DNA from: UBA6168 sp031426435
GTDB lineage: Bacteria > Bacteroidota > Bacteroidia > Chitinophagales > Saprospiraceae
Reading direction: 5' to 3'
Length of the DNA: 14,777 nt
Assembly (NCBI GenBank): GCA_031426435.1
Contig: JANPLH010000619.1
Location: forward strand, 1 to 14,777
Shown here: positions 1 through 6,678 of the stretch, one piece after another
Layout of the letters: each line of letters opens with the position of its first letter
Position numbering within the stretch: position 1 is the stretch's first letter
The notes under the pieces: model-generated
What the model saw: only the letters and a program-made list of their open reading frames with translations
Database searches by the model: none
What the model was told of the DNA's origin: nothing
Made by a program: the position numbers and the translations under genes

Positions 1-72
1 GCAGACCTCACAGTTGCAACCGATGATGGGTACGCCTTGGGAGGTGCCGGTGCCGAGGAAGGTGAAGGTCAA
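1..72 (-). CDS. Inverted partial copy of the 5' end of the MBL-fold hydrolase gene
   Basis: Read on the minus strand, these bases give 24 codons from a TTG start (70-72) that are identical to the first 24 codons of the gene at 365, through the GCNCEVC cysteine cluster. The nucleotide match covers 1-74 against 363-436 without a mismatch, and it is cut only by the window edge. It could be the start of a divergently transcribed second copy whose body lies outside the window. It could also be an assembly fold-back through the nearby 44-bp inverted repeat, or the same locus from a co-assembled strain. The sequence match is certain. Whether a functional gene exists here is not. Confidence 0.5.
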   Translation of the reverse strand, partial: MTFTFLGTGTSQGVPIIGCNCEVC

Positions 73-112
73 TGTGGAAAATGGAAATTGAGAAATTAGG
101 AAATTGTTGGGG

Positions 113-139
113 CAAAGCTAATCGTTGAAGAAAAAACAA
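113..139 (-). promoter_or_regulatory. Candidate promoter for the inverted copy
   Basis: On the minus strand, TAGCTTTG (120-113) matches the Bacteroidota -7 consensus TAnnTTTG exactly. A TTG (139-137) lies 16 bp upstream as a possible -33 element. The box sits inside ATTAGCTTTGCCC, which differs by one base from the corresponding ATTACCTTTGCCC in front of the gene at 365. The two promoters are therefore related as well as the two coding starts. Confidence 0.4.
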
Positions 140-156
140 GGAAAAGGAATTACGGC

Positions 157-271
157 AGGTAGGAAAAAAATGAAGGCGGCCCCTTAAAGTCGTTTACATG
201 GAGGCGGCCCCGTTTACTCTCACTAGTCATGTAAACGACTTTAAGGGGCCGCCTTCATTTTTTTCCTACCT
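157..271. repeat. Perfect 44-bp inverted repeat with 27-nt spacer
   Basis: The arm at 157-200 is the exact reverse complement of the arm at 228-271. The spacer 201-227 begins with AGGCGGCCCC followed by GTTTAC, which is the arm sequence lacking the internal TTAAAGTC. The spacer thus holds a third, shortened copy in direct orientation. Each arm joins a GC-rich block (GGCGGCCCC) to a run of seven A or T on its outer side, as in a bidirectional intrinsic terminator. Its place upstream of two outward-facing promoters would suit an insulator or a small hairpin element better. Function unknown. Confidence 0.85.
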
Positions 272-279
272 CACCATTT

Positions 280-309
280 TTTGCATCTCCGTCCTCGGCA
301 TTACCTTTG
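280..309 (+). promoter_or_regulatory. Candidate Bacteroidota promoter of the MBL-fold gene
   Basis: TTTG (280-283) is followed after 18 bp by TACCTTTG (302-309), an exact match to the -7 box TAnnTTTG with an acceptable -33 spacing. The start codon at 365 lies about 55 bp downstream, giving a short leader made mostly of TTCAATCC/TTCAACCA repeats. Confidence 0.6.
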
Positions 310-325
310 CCCATATTCAAATCCT

Positions 326-359
326 TCAACCATTCAATCCTTCAACCATTCAATCCTTT
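326..359 (+). repeat. Short 8-bp tandem repeats in the leader of the MBL-fold gene
   Basis: Alternating 8-mers of the type TTCAATCC and TTCAACCA are repeated between the promoter and the start codon. TTCAATCC is the same unit, in the other orientation, as the array at 2891-2993. The corresponding segment of the inverted copy (about 75-110) carries a different low-complexity sequence built on GGAAATTG. Confidence 0.65.
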
Positions 360-364
360 AATCA

Positions 365-1135
365 TTGACCTTCACCTTCCTCGGCACCGGCACCTCCCAA
401 GGCGTACCCATCATCGGTTGCAACTGTGAGGTCTGCACCTCCACTGACCCTCGTGACCAACGGCTGCGCACCTCCTTGCTCGTGACGCACGAAGACCGCA
501 ACGTGGTCATTGACATTGGGCCCGACTTTCGGCAGCAGATGCTCCGGACGGGCGTTCAACGCTTGGAGGCCGTGGTGCTGACCCATGAGCACAACGACCA
601 TATCATCGGACTGGACGACGTGCGCCCCTTCAACTTCCTGCAAAAAAGCGATATGCCGCTATATGGCACTGTCCCCGTGCTGGCCGAGGTGAGGGAGCGT
701 TTCTCTTATATTTTCCATGAAAACCCCTATCCCGGTGCGCCGATGATTGACCAGGTGGTGATTTCAAAAGACGAACCTTTCGAGGTGGCGGGCATCCTGT
801 TTCAGCCGATAGAGGTGATGCACGGAAACCTGCCAGTGCTGGGCTTTCGCATCGGCAACTTTGCCTATATCACCGACATGAAGACCATTTCCCCTTCGGT
901 AAAAAGCAAGCTGGCAGGCATCAAAACATTGGTGGTCAATGCGTTGCATATTTCACAGCACCATTCACACCTGAACCTCGAAGAGGCTCTTGCATTTATT
1001 GAAGAAATAAGGCCAGAAGAGGCTTGGCTCACCCATATCAGTCACCAGATGGGGCGGCACGAGGAGCGCTCGAAGCAGTTGCCAAAAGGCGTGGGGCTGG
1101 CTTGGGATGGGCAGGTGGTGGCAGCGAACGATTAA
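365..1135 (+). CDS. MBL-fold metallo-hydrolase, PhnP-like
   Basis: A 256-residue metallo-beta-lactamase-fold hydrolase, most like the PhnP/phosphoribosyl cyclic phosphate phosphodiesterase group. The N-terminus FLGTGTSQGVP is followed by GCNCEVC (18-24), matching the extra cysteine zinc site of that group. The catalytic metal ligands are visible: HEHNDH (74-79), H153, D171 and the late LTHISH (222-227). Length is normal for the family. The start is TTG, because an in-frame TAA lies two codons upstream (359-361) and no ATG fits; family alignment supports this N-terminus. No phosphonate-utilisation genes are nearby, so the substrate cannot be assigned from context. It is predicted to be cytoplasmic. 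The first 74 bases of the locus recur inverted at 1-74. Confidence 0.9.
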   Translation: MTFTFLGTGTSQGVPIIGCNCEVCTSTDPRDQRLRTSLLVTHEDRNVVIDIGPDFRQQMLRTGVQRLEAVVLTHEHNDHIIGLDDVRPFNFLQKSDMPLYGTVPVLAEVRERFSYIFHENPYPGAPMIDQVVISKDEPFEVAGILFQPIEVMHGNLPVLGFRIGNFAYITDMKTISPSVKSKLAGIKTLVVNALHISQHHSHLNLEEALAFIEEIRPEEAWLTHISHQMGRHEERSKQLPKGVGLAWDGQVVAAND

Positions 1136-1217
1136 CCAGACCTTGGCAATCAACCCCATCAACTCCCCGTGCATCACACGTGACACTCGCTATCAGCTTT
1201 TCAAAAATAAAATACGC

Positions 1218-1667
1218 ATGGCGTCCCCTTCATTTGAGATTAAAAAATACGAAGACAGCTTCAATTCGCAAGTCGTGGCGGTTTGGGAGCGCTCCGTCCG
1301 GACTACCCACGATTTCATTTCCCCGGAAGATATGGAGCATTTCAAAGTCATCGTACAAAGTATTGATTTTCATGCCTTTGAGGTCTTTTGTGCAGTGAAA
1401 GATGGGCGGCTTTTGGGCTTCATCGGCGTTGAGGAGCAAAAAGTGGAAATGCTTTTCCTTGACCCTGATTTCATCGGAAAAGGCATCGGAAAGCAGTTGA
1501 TGGACTTTGCGATGACGAGCCTCCATGCTGTTTATGTTGACGTGAACGAACAGAACCTAAACGCTGTCAAATTCTATGAAAAGTTGGGCTTTAAAACCTA
1601 TGAACGGATGCCTAAAGACTCGGAAGGAAAGGATTATCCGATTTTGAAAATGAGGTTACATTGTTGA
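1218..1667 (+). CDS. GNAT family N-acetyltransferase, YjaB-like
   Basis: A 149-residue protein with the acetyl-CoA-binding GNAT fold. Residues 22-33 (VWERSVRTTHDF) match the opening motif of E. coli YjaB. The LFLDPDFIGKGIGKQL segment (79-94) is motif A, with its Gly-rich pyrophosphate loop. VNEQN (109-113) and AVKFYEKLGF (116-125) form motif B, and KDYPILKMRL closes the protein as in YjaB. The frame is open upstream to about 1107, but that extension overlaps the stop of the MBL gene and has no family support, so the ATG at 1218 is preferred. It lies 82 bp after the MBL stop on the same strand and may be co-transcribed with it. The acceptor substrate is unknown. Confidence 0.88.
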   Translation: MASPSFEIKKYEDSFNSQVVAVWERSVRTTHDFISPEDMEHFKVIVQSIDFHAFEVFCAVKDGRLLGFIGVEEQKVEMLFLDPDFIGKGIGKQLMDFAMTSLHAVYVDVNEQNLNAVKFYEKLGFKTYERMPKDSEGKDYPILKMRLHC

Positions 1668-1711
1668 TAACAGTTGGAAAGCAATTGGTTGTATGGGAAG
1701 TAGGTACCCCA

Positions 1712-2323
1712 CTATGCTGGCTCCAATCGCCCCACCAGCCACCAAGCCACCACCAAGTTCGGTGCCCAAGCCAACCAAGCTACAATGCGGTAGGCTGGCT
1801 CAAATTCACCATGAAATAGGGCAGTGAGCGTAGGCAAATAAAACCGCAAAGTGACGGCCCCGAAGCATGCTGCATAGCTGAATATCATGAACTTTTGGTG
1901 GCGAAGTACCTCCCTATTTTTAATTTTCAAAAAAGCTTGCAGCGTGGTGTAAAACCAAATGCAGCCCCCAATGGCAAAGCCTGTCCTGCCTACTGGCCCG
2001 CCCACGGCGTTTAGCCCGATATAGACCCCAGCCAAGGCGCTTGGCAATGCCGAGAACACATATATTTTTCCCAAAAAACGGTGCAAATTAGGTTTGGCTG
2101 CCCGCCATTTTTTGCTGAACTGTGCCCACCCGACCAGCAAGGCAATGCCGCCAAATGTGATATGTGTGTAAAAAAAGGCCTTCCATATCATATTGGCCAA
2201 TTCCTCCGGCGTCTTGGAGGTGAGCAGTGCGAAATTATCGCCGTACACAAAATAAAAGCCTGGGTACAAGCCGATTAGGATGCAGAGCAGTGCAAAAACG
2301 AACCAACCGATTTTCTTTAGCAT
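1712..2323 (-). CDS. DUF2306 family predicted membrane protein
   Basis: A 203-residue integral membrane protein with about six hydrophobic segments (roughly 5-27, 50-67, 86-104, 115-133, 145-163 and 178-198). The family pattern is clear: THITFGGIALLVG (53-65), NLHRFLGKIYV (79-89), LRHQKFMIFSYA (140-151) and AVTLRFYLP (156-164), with conserved H54, H81-R82 and H142. The function of DUF2306 proteins is not established. The ATG at 2323 is preferred, but a TTG at 2344 would overlap the TGA of the kinase-like gene by four bases (TTGA) and would allow translational coupling; either way the two genes look co-transcribed. It converges with the acetyltransferase gene, with a 44-bp gap. Confidence 0.82.
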   Translation of the reverse strand: MLKKIGWFVFALLCILIGLYPGFYFVYGDNFALLTSKTPEELANMIWKAFFYTHITFGGIALLVGWAQFSKKWRAAKPNLHRFLGKIYVFSALPSALAGVYIGLNAVGGPVGRTGFAIGGCIWFYTTLQAFLKIKNREVLRHQKFMIFSYAACFGAVTLRFYLPTLTALFHGEFEPAYRIVAWLAWAPNLVVAWWLVGRLEPA

Positions 2324-2340
2324 TGTAAAAAGGATTTGAT

Positions 2341-2889
2341 TCAAAGATGCTTTGATTCAAAAAACACCCTATCCATCAGTTGTCCGATTTCTAAATTCTC
2401 CTCAAATCTGATAACAGGGCAGTCCAGTTTTCCCAGCCACGCCAGTTCGTTTTCCTTGCTTCGCAATCCACCCCCAGCTTCGTCGCAGGCAGCCGCCCAA
2501 GTCTTAAACTTTTCAAAAACAAGGTGCAAATCCCCGCCGGAGTCTAGGCGGGCATCACCGTAGCGCTGCCGCTCCCGCTGCTCGATGCGGGGGATGCGCA
2601 CGGCAGCAGGCAGCCATAGCCAAACCACGAGGTCGAATTGCGGAGCAAAGACATCGCCCCAGCCGCAGAGCGAGCCGGAAAGCACCCATCTATCAGAAGA
2701 CGCCAGCCGCTCCGTGAGGATTTGGCGGCGATGGTCGGGGTTGCGCTTGCGGCGGTACGGCAGCTCGTCGTCGGTGAACCAATAGACGTCGTCGGTGTCA
2801 AAATGGGGGCAACCGAGGTGCTCGGCGAGTGCCTTGCCGAGGGAGGTGGTGCCAGCGCCGGGAGCGCCCATGATGTGGATTTTTTTCAA
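2341..2889 (-). CDS. P-loop kinase-like NTPase with lysine-less Walker A (adenylate-kinase-like)
   Basis: A 182-residue small P-loop NTPase of the nucleotide/shikimate-kinase type. After the first strand comes GAPGAGTTSLG (8-18), a Walker A motif in which Thr occupies the place of the usual Lys. From memory, a family annotated as AAA ATPase or adenylate kinase shares this GxGTT loop together with CPHFDTDD (27-34) and WVLSGSLCGWGD (68-79), both present here; late arginines (R101, R105, R107) could act as the lid. The TTG at 2889 is chosen because it leaves the expected KKIHIMG strand at the N-terminus; ATG at 2871 is an alternative. An open extension to 2955 only translates the adjacent 8-bp repeats. 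The substrate is unknown. The stop overlaps a possible TTG start of the DUF2306 gene. Confidence 0.78.
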   Translation of the reverse strand: MKKIHIMGAPGAGTTSLGKALAEHLGCPHFDTDDVYWFTDDELPYRRKRNPDHRRQILTERLASSDRWVLSGSLCGWGDVFAPQFDLVVWLWLPAAVRIPRIEQRERQRYGDARLDSGGDLHLVFEKFKTWAAACDEAGGGLRSKENELAWLGKLDCPVIRFEENLEIGQLMDRVFFESKHL

Positions 2890-2890
2890 A

Positions 2891-2993
2891 AGGACTGAAG
2901 GACTGAAGGATTGAAGGATTGAAGGACTGAAGGACTGAAGGATTGAAGCTGGCACCCAGCTTCAATCCTTCAGCCCTTCAATCCTTCAATCCT
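2891..2993. repeat. 8-bp repeat array forming a long imperfect hairpin
   Basis: Seven units of AGGA(C/T)TGA run from 2891 to 2946. The perfect inverted repeat AGCTGG-CAC-CCAGCT follows (2947-2961), then four inverted units TCA(A/G)(T/C)CCT (2962-2993). The transcript could fold into a stem of about 38 bp with two mismatches. It lies between the carboxypeptidase stop (2993-2995) and the kinase-like start (2889), in the direction of transcription of both, so it could end or attenuate the upstream message. It has no T-run. The repeat is open in the kinase frame. Confidence 0.85.
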
Positions 2994-4750
2994 TATTCAA
3001 ATGTAAGCCCCTCCACTTTGAGGATTCTCCCCACCGGGTACAAATTCACCGTCGGCTCGTAGTAGGGCGTTTTTTGATACACCCAAAACAACTGCGCCCA
3101 TTGGCTCTTGGCGAAATCAGGCTCGGCAAGGCGTTTGGTTTCCAATTCAGTTTTTATGGAGGGATTTTCCTTTAAAAATTGCGAAGCAATTTCCTCGAAA
3201 ACATAAGGCGAGAAGTATTCCTTTTGCCCCAAAATGCCGTCGAAATAGTTCCAGGCAAAATAGCTGTCCACGCCTTGCGGCTCAATGGTTTCCATTAGAA
3301 ATCGTACGGCGGGCTGGTCGGTCAGTGCCACATAATCCCCCTTTTGGTAGCGCCACGGCTTTTTCTCTTTTTCCACTTGCACATCATAGTGCAGGTAGTG
3401 GCCCTCGTAGGCGTCATGGGTGTCGTATTGCTTGATGCGGTAAAGTTCCACCTCCGGCTCGGCATGGGCGGCAAGGCGGCGTAACTGAACGCCGTTCATT
3501 TGTAGCAATTCGATGACCTCCGTGTACGCTTGTGGGATGATATAGGCCGCAGGTTTCAGCACCTGCACGGTGGGTTGCATGCGGCTAAAGTATTGGATGG
3601 GGCGCTGGTAAGGGGCCGAGCGGTCGTACCAGAGGCGGTCGAGACCCGTGACTTCGCTGGGCTTGTACTTGCCCTCGTAGCCTTTGAAGAGGATGGTGTC
3701 AATGCGCTTATCGTCGGCCTTCCAGTCGAGATTGGCGTAGTCCTGGGCGATGGCCTCGGCAATGGCTTCCTTGCGCACTTGCTTGATGCGCTGGTATTCC
3801 ACGGCCAGTTCCTGCACCACGGCGCCCATGAGCTGGTAGGTCGCCTGCACCCGCTGTGGAAAGGGCTTGAGCATGTGCGTCTCCGGCACGAGTGCGATGC
3901 AATGGTGCAGTGCCGCAAAGCCGCTACTGAATCTCGGAGGGTCGTAAAAGGCATAGATGCCATCGGCGGGGGTGTCCTTGAACTCATTGACGTAGGGGCA
4001 AATCTCTTGTCCCATGGAGGCCATCCGGCTGTAGAGGTGGGGCAGCATCACCCGTCGCATATAGCTGCCGAGCAGGGTGCCCAACTTGTCGGTCTGGGTG
4101 GGGAGCAGGGTCATGGTGTACTGGTAATCGGCACCGTTGGAGGTGTGGTTGTCCACCAGTACGTCGGGCTGCCATTCGTTGAACAGCTTCACGAAGGAGC
4201 GGGCGTTGCGGGTGTCGCATTTGATGAAGTCCCGGTTGAGGTCGAGGTTGCGGGCATTGCCCCGAAAGCCATATTCCTGCGGGCCGTTTTGGTTGGCACG
4301 GCTGCAACAGCCCCGGTTCAGTGCCCCGTCAATATTGTACATTGGGATGAAGGCGACCACGAGATTATCCAGCATTTGCTGATATTCCTGTTTCTGGAGG
4401 AGGTCACGGCAGAGCACCATCGAGGCATCCACGCCTTCTGGTTCCCCGGGGTGTATGGCGTTGTTGACGAGCAGGATGAGCTTGCCTTGCTCCCGCAATT
4501 TGGCGGGGTCGAACTCGCCTGACTTGGACACTACGGCGAGGTGCAGCGGGTGTCCGCTGTCAGTTGGCCCCGCTTCAATGAGGCGCATCTGCTTGTAGCC
4601 GGCATCGAGTTTTTTGTAAAAATCCATCGCCTCGGCGTAGGTGGCGGTATGCTGGTTGTTCTGTTCAAAAGGGGTGTTGTAGGTGCCGGATTGCGCCAGC
4701 ATTGCGGAGCAAAAAAAGAAGATGGGCAGCAAGGTTGAGATGTATCGCAT
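2993..4750 (-). CDS. Secreted M14 family zinc carboxypeptidase
   Basis: A 585-residue metallopeptidase. Residues 1-20 (MRYISTLLPIFFFCSAMLAQ) form a signal peptide, so it acts in the periplasm or outside the cell. The zinc-binding site is intact: H100 and E103 in HPGEPEG, and H202 in the DNHTSNGADYQ segment. N172-R173 in DLNRDF matches the substrate-carboxylate-binding pair, and E290 in VPETHML is the likely catalytic glutamate. Around 280 C-terminal residues follow the catalytic domain; I do not recognise them. An upstream in-frame start (4843) is rejected because it would bury the signal peptide behind 31 polar residues. It is transcribed divergently from the gene at 5332, with a 581-bp gap, and lies upstream of the kinase-like gene across a repeat hairpin. 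Confidence 0.92.
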   Translation of the reverse strand: MRYISTLLPIFFFCSAMLAQSGTYNTPFEQNNQHTATYAEAMDFYKKLDAGYKQMRLIEAGPTDSGHPLHLAVVSKSGEFDPAKLREQGKLILLVNNAIHPGEPEGVDASMVLCRDLLQKQEYQQMLDNLVVAFIPMYNIDGALNRGCCSRANQNGPQEYGFRGNARNLDLNRDFIKCDTRNARSFVKLFNEWQPDVLVDNHTSNGADYQYTMTLLPTQTDKLGTLLGSYMRRVMLPHLYSRMASMGQEICPYVNEFKDTPADGIYAFYDPPRFSSGFAALHHCIALVPETHMLKPFPQRVQATYQLMGAVVQELAVEYQRIKQVRKEAIAEAIAQDYANLDWKADDKRIDTILFKGYEGKYKPSEVTGLDRLWYDRSAPYQRPIQYFSRMQPTVQVLKPAAYIIPQAYTEVIELLQMNGVQLRRLAAHAEPEVELYRIKQYDTHDAYEGHYLHYDVQVEKEKKPWRYQKGDYVALTDQPAVRFLMETIEPQGVDSYFAWNYFDGILGQKEYFSPYVFEEIASQFLKENPSIKTELETKRLAEPDFAKSQWAQLFWVYQKTPYYEPTVNLYPVGRILKVEGLTFE

Positions 4751-5010
4751 GGAGGTAATTGGCTTAGTAGTTGGGAAATGAATTCCCCAACTACTTTCAG
4801 TGCGCAGCGAAGGTAGGATAAATGCCGATTGGGCAGCGAACATTGGATGGCTTTAGGACATGATAGGTGGGTTGGACAAAAAAATGAACAAATGAAATAC
4901 GGAGTAAGCGGATTTATTTTTATCTTGCATTCAAATCGCTTCACAAATTGACATGTTGCTACAGCAATATTTGTAAATCCCCGAATCTCACCCACTTGAA
5001 ACATTTTCGC

Positions 5011-5018
5011 TACTTTTG
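5011..5018 (+). promoter_or_regulatory. Possible -7 box for the gene at 5332
   Basis: TACTTTTG matches TAnnTTTG, but the nearest TTG upstream (4995-4997) is only 13 bp away, which is short. If used, it would give a leader of about 300 nt containing the repeats at 5142-5226. Confidence 0.3.
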
Positions 5019-5141
5019 AGTAATTTCGATAGCGACCTATTGGAAAAGGCTTCTACCACTAATCAACAAAAATAAGCTGCGTCTCAGGAAAAAATGGGCT
5101 GAACCAGCTTTGCAAAAACCGATTCCCATGAAAACAAGCGT

Positions 5142-5226
5142 CCCCCCACTTGGTGGCTATTCCCTGGAATACTCGCCGCCAGCCCCCCACTTGACTGGAA
5201 CTCACCGGCCCCTACTGGAATCTCAC
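5142..5226 (+). repeat. Short direct repeats upstream of the gene at 5332
   Basis: CCCCCCACTTG occurs at 5142-5152 and 5183-5193. ACTGGAACTCAC (5194-5205) and ACTGGAATCTCAC (5214-5226) are near copies of each other, and CTGGAATACTC (5164-5174) is a weaker third. The arrangement is repeated enough to be non-random, but its role is unknown. Confidence 0.55.
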
Positions 5227-5331
5227 ACAAGATTAGTTCATCCGACTGCTGATTTGCTCCGCAACAGTGCTGCGTATCCGTTTGGCGCAGTGGTGAAGAG
5301 CGTTTCTGCTAACTAAAAACACTTGACCAAA

Positions 5332-6678
5332 ATGAAAAAGACTTGTGAATTGAAATTTGTGGGTGGAAGGAAATGTTTAGTTGCATCAATTTTCTGCCTT
5401 TGCTTTTTAGCAAATTCTCTTCTTGCAATTACCTACACCTCAGATAAAGATGGTAATTGGAACAGCAATGGTACATGGGACTCCAACGGCACACCTCGGA
5501 ATCCATTGGAATCTGGTGATATAGTTAGAATAAAGCACAACATCAGAATCATTTCAGTAAACATTACTGTCGGATCTGGTAGTACTATTTCAATAGACCC
5601 TGGTAAAAGGCTTGAGATACACCAAGCCCACTCATTAACTATCAATTCAGGGGGCACAGTTTTCTTACAAGCGAATAGCAATCTTCAAGTAGAGGGGGTT
5701 CTAAATATAAATGGGGCACTTTACCTAAACAATGGAAATGGATTTGGAACTGGGGTGCTTTCTGGAGACGGAACGGTAAATGGGACGTTTACCAACAATG
5801 GCATCGTCGCACCTGGCATTGTTGGCGGCCAAATAAAATGTCTTACTTTTAATGACCCATATAATAATAGTGGAAATACCTTGCAAATCCAATTAAATGG
5901 TACAACTGCGTGTTCAGGGCATGACAAAGTGATTGTGAACGACCCAATCACCTTAAGTGGAACGCTCAACGTATCGCTTGTTCCTGGGTTCATCCCCGTT
6001 ATTGGAAACTCATTTACTATTATGTCATCTACGGGAGCGGTGACAGGCACATTTTCTTCCACTATTTTACCTGTTTATCCTGGAGTTTCATTTACAGTAC
6101 AGTACAATGTAAATTCAGTTGTAATCAATACCCAAGCCTCCGCCCCCCTCCCCATCGAACTCAAGTCCTTCACCGCCACCCCCTTGCGCAACAACGTGCA
6201 ACTCGACTGGAGCACCGCCAGCGAAAAGGACAACGCTGGCTTCGACATCGAGCGCAGTGCAGACGGTCATGCCTGGAAGACACTCGGATTCGTGGAAGGT
6301 GCCGGAACTACTACCCTGGAGCAGCATTACCATTTTATAGATGAAAAGCCAATGGTAGGCACTAGCTACTACCGCTTGCGGCAATTGGATTTTGGCGGCA
6401 AGGAGGAGTTCTCGCCCGTGGTAGCCGTGGAATTTAAGGGAGATGCCCCATCGGTATCGGTGTACCCCAACCCAGTGGCAGACCTACTGCACGTGGCCTT
6501 GGACCAGTCCGGCACTGTAGAAGTCATGGACGGCAATGGGCGGATTTTGGAGCGGATTTATGCACAAGAAAACCAGCCGCTTACCGAGTTGAATGTCAGC
6601 CATTATCCTTCCGGTATTTTTTTGTTGAGGGTAGTGATTGGAAATTCGGTTGAAACGTTTAGCTTTGTCAAGCATTGA
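5332..6678 (+). CDS. Secreted beta-structured protein with FN3-like module and T9SS type A sorting domain
   Basis: 448 residues. A long signal peptide (about 1-32, hydrophobic VASIFCLCFLANSLLA) precedes a region opening with GNWNSNGTWDSN, then short beta repeats rich in Asn and Gly (about 60-165). A domain like those of autotransporter-type beta proteins follows (about 185-268). Residues 273-368 are an FN3-like module (LPIELKSF, FDIERSADG, SYYRLRQLDFGGKEEF). Residues 377-448 form a T9SS type A sorting domain (VYPNPVADLLHV, YPSGIFLLRV, FSFVKH). It should cross the outer membrane by T9SS and be anchored or released there. The ATG at 5332 is preferred over TTG at 5323. The gene is a tandem paralogue of the one at 7109. 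Base composition jumps near 6130, from about 38% to 60% GC, at the start of the FN3-like module. Confidence 0.85.
   Translation: MKKTCELKFVGGRKCLVASIFCLCFLANSLLAITYTSDKDGNWNSNGTWDSNGTPRNPLESGDIVRIKHNIRIISVNITVGSGSTISIDPGKRLEIHQAHSLTINSGGTVFLQANSNLQVEGVLNINGALYLNNGNGFGTGVLSGDGTVNGTFTNNGIVAPGIVGGQIKCLTFNDPYNNSGNTLQIQLNGTTACSGHDKVIVNDPITLSGTLNVSLVPGFIPVIGNSFTIMSSTGAVTGTFSSTILPVYPGVSFTVQYNVNSVVINTQASAPLPIELKSFTATPLRNNVQLDWSTASEKDNAGFDIERSADGHAWKTLGFVEGAGTTTLEQHYHFIDEKPMVGTSYYRLRQLDFGGKEEFSPVVAVEFKGDAPSVSVYPNPVADLLHVALDQSGTVEVMDGNGRILERIYAQENQPLTELNVSHYPSGIFLLRVVIGNSVETFSFVKH

Larger units (their letters stand above)
4751..5331. other. Long divergent intergenic region
   Basis: These 581 bp separate the divergent carboxypeptidase and T9SS-protein genes. 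I see one plus-strand TAnnTTTG box (5011-5018) and a cluster of short direct repeats at 5142-5226. The open frame at 5110-5316 (68 codons, Pro/Ser-rich, no recognisable motif) covers those repeats and is not supported as a gene. A minus-strand match to the -7 box (5074-5067, TATTTTTG) has no -33 partner. Confidence 0.6.

Noticed and set aside
157..271. Insertion-sequence ends
   Set aside because: The arms are separated by only 27 bp with no transposase, and no target-site duplication is visible outside the arms.
2891..2993. CRISPR-like array
   Set aside because: Units are contiguous 8-mers without spacers and are arranged as inverted halves, so this is a simple-repeat hairpin.
3530..4522. 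330-codon open frame on the plus strand
   Set aside because: It is antisense to the M14 carboxypeptidase catalytic domain, whose zinc ligands are intact. The frame is a product of GC-biased codon use.
5067..5074. Minus-strand TATTTTTG box as promoter of the carboxypeptidase gene
   Set aside because: No -33 partner is present, and it faces the plus-strand box at 5011, which would make both transcripts overlap. It is also more than 300 bp from the start codon.
5110..5316. 68-codon open frame ending 15 bp before the T9SS cargo gene
   Set aside because: The translation is Pro/Ser/His-rich with no signal or motif, and it covers direct nucleotide repeats. It could be a leader peptide, but nothing in the sequence supports this.
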